From Streptosporangium amethystogenes (lineage in GTDB: Bacteria; Actinomycetota; Actinomycetes; Streptosporangiales; Streptosporangiaceae), in assembly GCF_000721075.1 (NCBI RefSeq), contig NZ_JOEQ01000002.1, forward strand, positions 124,001 through 188,000: a stretch of 64,000 nt of DNA. Reading direction: 5' to 3'. Positions 60,819-64,000 of the stretch are shown here, piece by piece. The notes under the pieces were generated by a model. The model was not told where the DNA came from, made no database searches, and was given only the letters and a program-made list of their open reading frames with translations. A program made the translations under genes and the position numbers. Position 1 is the first letter of the stretch. Each line of letters opens with the position of its first letter.

Positions 60819-61068
60819 GATCTCTCTCGGCGTCGTCGGATGTGCGCGTCAAGCCTAACGGGCTCACCGACCCCGGCGTGTGCAGGTCCCCCTCCGGGAC
60901 CCGCGGCGCCCGGGCCCGCGGACGGTCCGGAGCCGGACATGTGACGCCCTGCGGGGATTCAGCGTGATCTGGCGTGGAACCCCAGGCGTTCACGCCCGAA
61001 AGGAAACGCTAGCGCGGGAGGCCCGCCAAGGCCCGAGCGGTGCGGTGACCGGTAGACCGTCGAGCAGC

Positions 61069-61497
61069 TCAGCCCGGGCGTCTCTGGTCTTCGATGTACT
61101 CGTTGATGATCGATAGGGGTGCGCCGCCGCAGGAGGCGGCGAAGTACGACGGCGACCAGAAATGCCCGCCCCACAGATACTGACCGATATGTGCCGGATA
61201 CTCCTTGCGCAGTAGCCGGGCGGACACGCCCTTGAGGCTGTTCACCAGCGTCGAGAGGGCGACCTTGGGTGGGTAGTGCACGAGCAGGTGCACGTGATCT
61301 TCCTCGCCGTTGAACTCGACCAGTTCGGCCCCGAAACTGTCGCACACCTCGATCATGATGTCCTCGCAGCGACGCAGAATCTCGCCGGTGAACACACCTC
61401 GCCGATACCTCGGGATGAAGACCAAATGCGCGTCAAGCGCGCAAACAACGCTTCGACCCCTTCTTATGTCGGGGTTCGGTTCCCATCTCGGTGACAT
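61069..61497 (-). CDS. tnpA: IS200/IS605 transposase TnpA (Y1)
   Basis: A 142-residue Y1 transposase. The HUH metal motif is DHVHLLVHYPP, and the nucleophile Tyr lies on the last helix in IINEYIEDQ. The usual core HLVFIPRYRRGVFTGEIL is present. It excises and inserts the element as single-stranded DNA. Length and motifs are normal for the family, so it is probably active. Confidence 0.93.
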   Translation of the reverse strand: MSPRWEPNPDIRRGRSVVCALDAHLVFIPRYRRGVFTGEILRRCEDIMIEVCDSFGAELVEFNGEEDHVHLLVHYPPKVALSTLVNSLKGVSARLLRKEYPAHIGQYLWGGHFWSPSYFAASCGGAPLSIINEYIEDQRRPG

Positions 61498-61512
61498 GGA
61501 CCTAAGGCTAAA

Positions 61513-62664
61513 GTGTTCGAGGTGAAGCTGGTGGTGCAGGTGAGACCCCTGCCGGCGCCTGAGCAGGCGGCGGCGCTGGAGGCGACCCTGCGCGCGGTCA
61601 ACGCCGCGGCCACCTGGGTCTCAGCGCTCGCCCATCACCGGCGGGTGTTTCGCAATTACGACCTGCGCAGGCACGTCTACGGGCAGATCAAGGACGACTA
61701 CGGGCTGGCGGCTCAGGCCGCGCAGCATGTCGTCAAGAAGGTCGCCGACGCCTACGCCACGCTGCACGCCAATGTCGGCAACGGCAACGTGGGCAGGCCT
61801 GGCTCCGCGCGGCGCGAGCGGGTCTTGGCCAAGCCGATCCTCTTTCGCCCCGGCGCGGCCCACCCGTTCGACGACCGCTGCCTGTCCTGGCAGATGGACG
61901 CGCGGACGGTGTCGATCTGGACGATCGCCGGGCGGATGAAGAGCGTGGCCTTCACCGCCTCGGCCGATCAGCTCAAGACGCTGGCCGCCTACCGCAAGGG
62001 CGAATCGGACCTGCTGTACCGCGATGGCATGTGGTTCCTCATCGCCACCTGCGACATTGGCGACCGGCCGGTCGCCACCCCGAACGGATTCCTGGGGGTG
62101 GACCTGGGGATCGCCAACATCGCGACCACCAGTGGCGGGGGTCGCCACAGCGGCAAGGGCCTGAACGCGGTCCGCCACCGCCACCGCGAGCTGCGCCGCC
62201 GCCTGCAGGCCAAGCAGACCAAGTCCGCGAAACGGCTGCTGAAGAAACGCCGCCGCAAAGAAGCGCGCTTCGCCGCCGACACCAACCACACCATCGCCAA
62301 ACGCATCGTGACCGAGGCGACACGCACCGGGCAAGGCATCGCCCTAGAAGATCTCCAGGGCATCCGTGACCGGGTACGGCTCCGCAAGCCCCAGCGGGTC
62401 ACGTTGCATTCGTGGAGCTTCCACCAGCTCGGCCAACTCGTCGCCTACAAGGCGGCCCGTGCCGGTGTCGCTCTGGTACACGTGGACCCGGCCTACACCT
62501 CGCAAGCCTGCTCATCCTGCGGGCACATCGACAAGAAGAACCGGCCCGACCAGGCAACCTTCTCCTGTACGTCGTGCGGCTTCGCTGAGCACGCCGACGT
62601 CAACGCGGCTCGTGACATCGCCTCACGCGGTGTCACAAGCTGGGCAGTGAGTCACGCTGCCTGA
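61513..62664 (+). CDS. tnpB: IS605-type RNA-guided nuclease TnpB
   Basis: A 383-residue TnpB, the ancestor-like relative of Cas12. The split RuvC site is intact: Asp in LGVDLGIANIATT, Glu in GIALEDLQGI and Asp in EHADVNAARDIA. The zinc finger has CSSCGHIDKKNRP and CTSCGF. It uses an omega RNA from the right end of the element to cut matching DNA and so helps the element persist. GTG 61513 or 61522 is the start. No frameshift was seen. Confidence 0.94.
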   Translation: MFEVKLVVQVRPLPAPEQAAALEATLRAVNAAATWVSALAHHRRVFRNYDLRRHVYGQIKDDYGLAAQAAQHVVKKVADAYATLHANVGNGNVGRPGSARRERVLAKPILFRPGAAHPFDDRCLSWQMDARTVSIWTIAGRMKSVAFTASADQLKTLAAYRKGESDLLYRDGMWFLIATCDIGDRPVATPNGFLGVDLGIANIATTSGGGRHSGKGLNAVRHRHRELRRRLQAKQTKSAKRLLKKRRRKEARFAADTNHTIAKRIVTEATRTGQGIALEDLQGIRDRVRLRKPQRVTLHSWSFHQLGQLVAYKAARAGVALVHVDPAYTSQACSSCGHIDKKNRPDQATFSCTSCGFAEHADVNAARDIASRGVTSWAVSHAA

Positions 62665-62735
62665 CGCGGACCAGACCGTCGAAGCCACCGACGGCGAGGA
62701 GCTGCAAGCTCAGCCCTTCAGGGCTGAGAAGCTGA
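62600..62735 (+). ncRNA. probable omega RNA of TnpB
   Basis: TnpB guide RNAs come from the 3' end of tnpB through the right end of the element, with the guide read from the flank beyond. The tnpB tail plus the 64-bp right end with its hairpin (62709-62728) fits. The guide would therefore match DNA starting near 62730-62736, the end of the beta-mannosidase gene. Ends are estimated. Confidence 0.45.
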
Positions 62736-64000
62736 CTCGTTGACGCAGCGCAGCACCGGGCGAGTGACGAGGGCGGCCGGATCGGGCGAGCCCGTCACGT
62801 GCAGGGTGACGCTCTCGCCGGGAAGCAGGGTCAGCAGCATGTCGTCCACCGAGGAGGCCGGATCCAGGCGGTCGGGGAACAGGGCCAGCTCACGCAGCAG
62901 GGTGCGGGCGGTGACGGTGACGTCCAGGCCGTCCCCCGCGGGGACGACCTCGGTGTCGTAGGCGGCCACCGGGAAGGCGACCTGAGGGTCCTCGGCGAAG
63001 AAGCGGAGCGCCCGGTGCTCGCCCAGCCGCACCGAGAGCAGCTCGGCGGACGGGTCCCCGGGTACGGCCACCGACTCCGGCAGAGCGACCCTGGCCACCG
63101 AGCGGGGTGCCACCTCGATGGCAGCCGTCTCCTTGGCCAGCGGCTCTCCTGCCAGGCCGAGCCGCAACGCCTCCAGCTCGCCCGCCCACGGCTCCGGGCC
63201 GTCGTTGATCACGGCCACGACGCCGTCGCAGACGGTGAGCAGGCGGTCGGCGTAGACGCGGCGCAGCGCGTACCACAGGGGTTTGCGCCGCCCGGCGCCG
63301 TCGACGGCCGACCAGGAGGTGACCGGCCAGCAGTCGTTGAGCTGCCAGACGATCGTGCCCGCGCAGTACGGCGCCAGGGAGCGGAAACGCTCGATGCCGA
63401 AAGCCACCGCCCTGGCCTGGTTGAGCTGGGTCAGATAGTGCCAGTCGTCGAAGGTCTGCGGCCGGGGCAGGTGGTCACCGAGGCCGCGCAGCAGCTTGGC
63501 GTTGCCCTCGTGCGCCTTCTGGTGGTGCAACACCCCCGGCGAGGTGGGCGTGAGCGGATCGTCGCAGACCGCCCCGCGCAGCGTGGCGTGGGCGGGCGGC
63601 CCCTGGAAGCCGAACTCGGCCACGAAGCGGGGGCGGTAGTCGCCGTAGCGGGTGTAGTCCTCGCGGTTCCACACGTCCCAGATGTGGACGGTGCCGCGCG
63701 CGGGGTCGTTGGGCGGCAGCTCGGGGCCGCCGGAGTACGGACTGCCCGGCCAGTAGGGGCGGGTGGGGTCCAGTTCGGCCAGCACCGAGGGCAGCAGGTC
63801 GTAGTAGAAGCCCGCCCCCCAGCTCCGCTCCCCCAGCTCCTCGCGCCACCCCCAGTCGGCGTGCCCTTCGAGGTTCTCGTTGTTGCCGCACCACAGCACC
63901 AGGCAGGGGCGCCAGGACAGCCGGGTGACGTTCTGGCGTGCCTCGGCCTCCACCTCGCTCGCGAACGGCTCCTCCTCCGGATAGGCGGCGCAGGCGAACG
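62718..64000 (-). CDS. glycoside hydrolase family 2 beta-mannosidase, 5' part outside window
   Basis: The visible 427 codons are the C-terminal half of a GH2 enzyme and continue to the window edge (the last visible codons read FACAAYPEEEPFASE). The acid/base Glu is in LVLWCGNNENLEG and the nucleophile Glu in RFVAEFGFQG; IVWQLNDCWPVTSW is typical of beta-mannosidases. Beta-sandwich domains follow. The last residues (NESASQP) and the stop codon lie inside the right-end hairpin of the IS200/IS605 element, so the natural C-terminus has been replaced by a few element-derived codons; activity is probably kept. Confidence 0.9.
   Translation of the reverse strand, partial: FACAAYPEEEPFASEVEAEARQNVTRLSWRPCLVLWCGNNENLEGHADWGWREELGERSWGAGFYYDLLPSVLAELDPTRPYWPGSPYSGGPELPPNDPARGTVHIWDVWNREDYTRYGDYRPRFVAEFGFQGPPAHATLRGAVCDDPLTPTSPGVLHHQKAHEGNAKLLRGLGDHLPRPQTFDDWHYLTQLNQARAVAFGIERFRSLAPYCAGTIVWQLNDCWPVTSWSAVDGAGRRKPLWYALRRVYADRLLTVCDGVVAVINDGPEPWAGELEALRLGLAGEPLAKETAAIEVAPRSVARVALPESVAVPGDPSAELLSVRLGEHRALRFFAEDPQVAFPVAAYDTEVVPAGDGLDVTVTARTLLRELALFPDRLDPASSVDDMLLTLLPGESVTLHVTGSPDPAALVTRPVLRCVNESASQP

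Larger units (their letters stand above)
60962..62735. mobile_element. IS200/IS605-family element with tnpA and tnpB
   Basis: tnpA and tnpB face away from each other with 15 bp between start codons. Subterminal hairpins lie at both ends (GGCG/CGCC around 60985-60996 on the left; CTCAGCCC/GGGCTGAG at 62709-62728 on the right), as needed for single-strand transposition. TTCA at 60958-60961 is a plausible target/TAM next to the left end. The exact ends are estimated, ±15 bp. Both genes look intact. Confidence 0.75.

Overview
The window is very GC-rich, densely coded DNA from a filamentous actinomycete. The gene content (SCO1664/DUF3090/MSMEG_4193 trio, DUF3099, DUF6457, AcVLRF1 release factor, 6C-type small RNA, IdeR/DmdR iron box, type III PKS and tailoring genes) and many genes without a Shine-Dalgarno sequence fit Streptosporangiales or a close relative. 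This assignment rests on gene content only; no rRNA or marker gene is present.

Left part (1-12.3 kb), housekeeping: a conserved phosphatase/DUF3090/SCO1664 operon; an aldo/keto reductase; a membrane-anchored Pro/Ser/Thr-rich surface protein; fabG-fabI; the tldD-tldE (pmbA) protease pair; dodecin; DUF3099; a small RNA with three C-loop hairpins; a moaA-mobA-DUF6457 molybdenum-cofactor operon; and rtcB.

12.4-21.6 kb is the most striking region: eight minus-strand genes, tightly spaced, that look like one natural-product operon built around an HK97-fold shell protein. In transcription order they are a DegT/DnrJ-type aminotransferase, an MFS exporter, a sulfotransferase, an SDR without the usual catalytic Tyr/Lys, a SAM methyltransferase, the encapsulin-like shell gene, a DadA-like FAD oxidase and an Asp/Glu-racemase-like enzyme. 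No portal, terminase, prohead protease or tail gene is present, so this looks like a Family-3-type (biosynthetic) encapsulin nanocompartment rather than a prophage. A 0.6-kb AT-rich control region lies upstream. Next come a divergent PadR regulator and FAD monooxygenase sharing an obvious operator, then a UbiA prenyltransferase / type III PKS / ICMT-type methyltransferase / FAD oxidoreductase set that resembles actinobacterial prenylated alkyl-hydroquinone or phenolic-lipid clusters.

27-36.5 kb holds a secreted protein, a long-chain acyl-CoA ligase, a POT peptide transporter, a TRIC-type channel, a divergent MocR regulator/YczE membrane protein pair and a GH15 glycosidase. 36.5-44.6 kb is a second unusual module: a DxDGDG-repeat mini-protein, a membrane-tethered GrpE-like protein, two bacterial dynamin-like GTPases (mycobacterial IniA/IniC-like arrangement) and a convergent Hsp70 with a repeat linker and a novel C-terminal half.

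44.8-60.8 kb returns to mixed housekeeping genes: LD-carboxypeptidase, a sulfotransferase, an IS5-type relic, an ABC exporter, enoyl-CoA hydratase, an ABC-F ATPase, AcVLRF1, a degenerate EAL protein, an iron-regulated siderophore-interacting protein, an ABC transporter with a DesKR-like two-component system, and hisG-hisE. The right end carries an intact-looking IS200/IS605 element (tnpA and tnpB divergent) apparently inserted at the stop codon of a GH2 beta-mannosidase gene that runs off the window.
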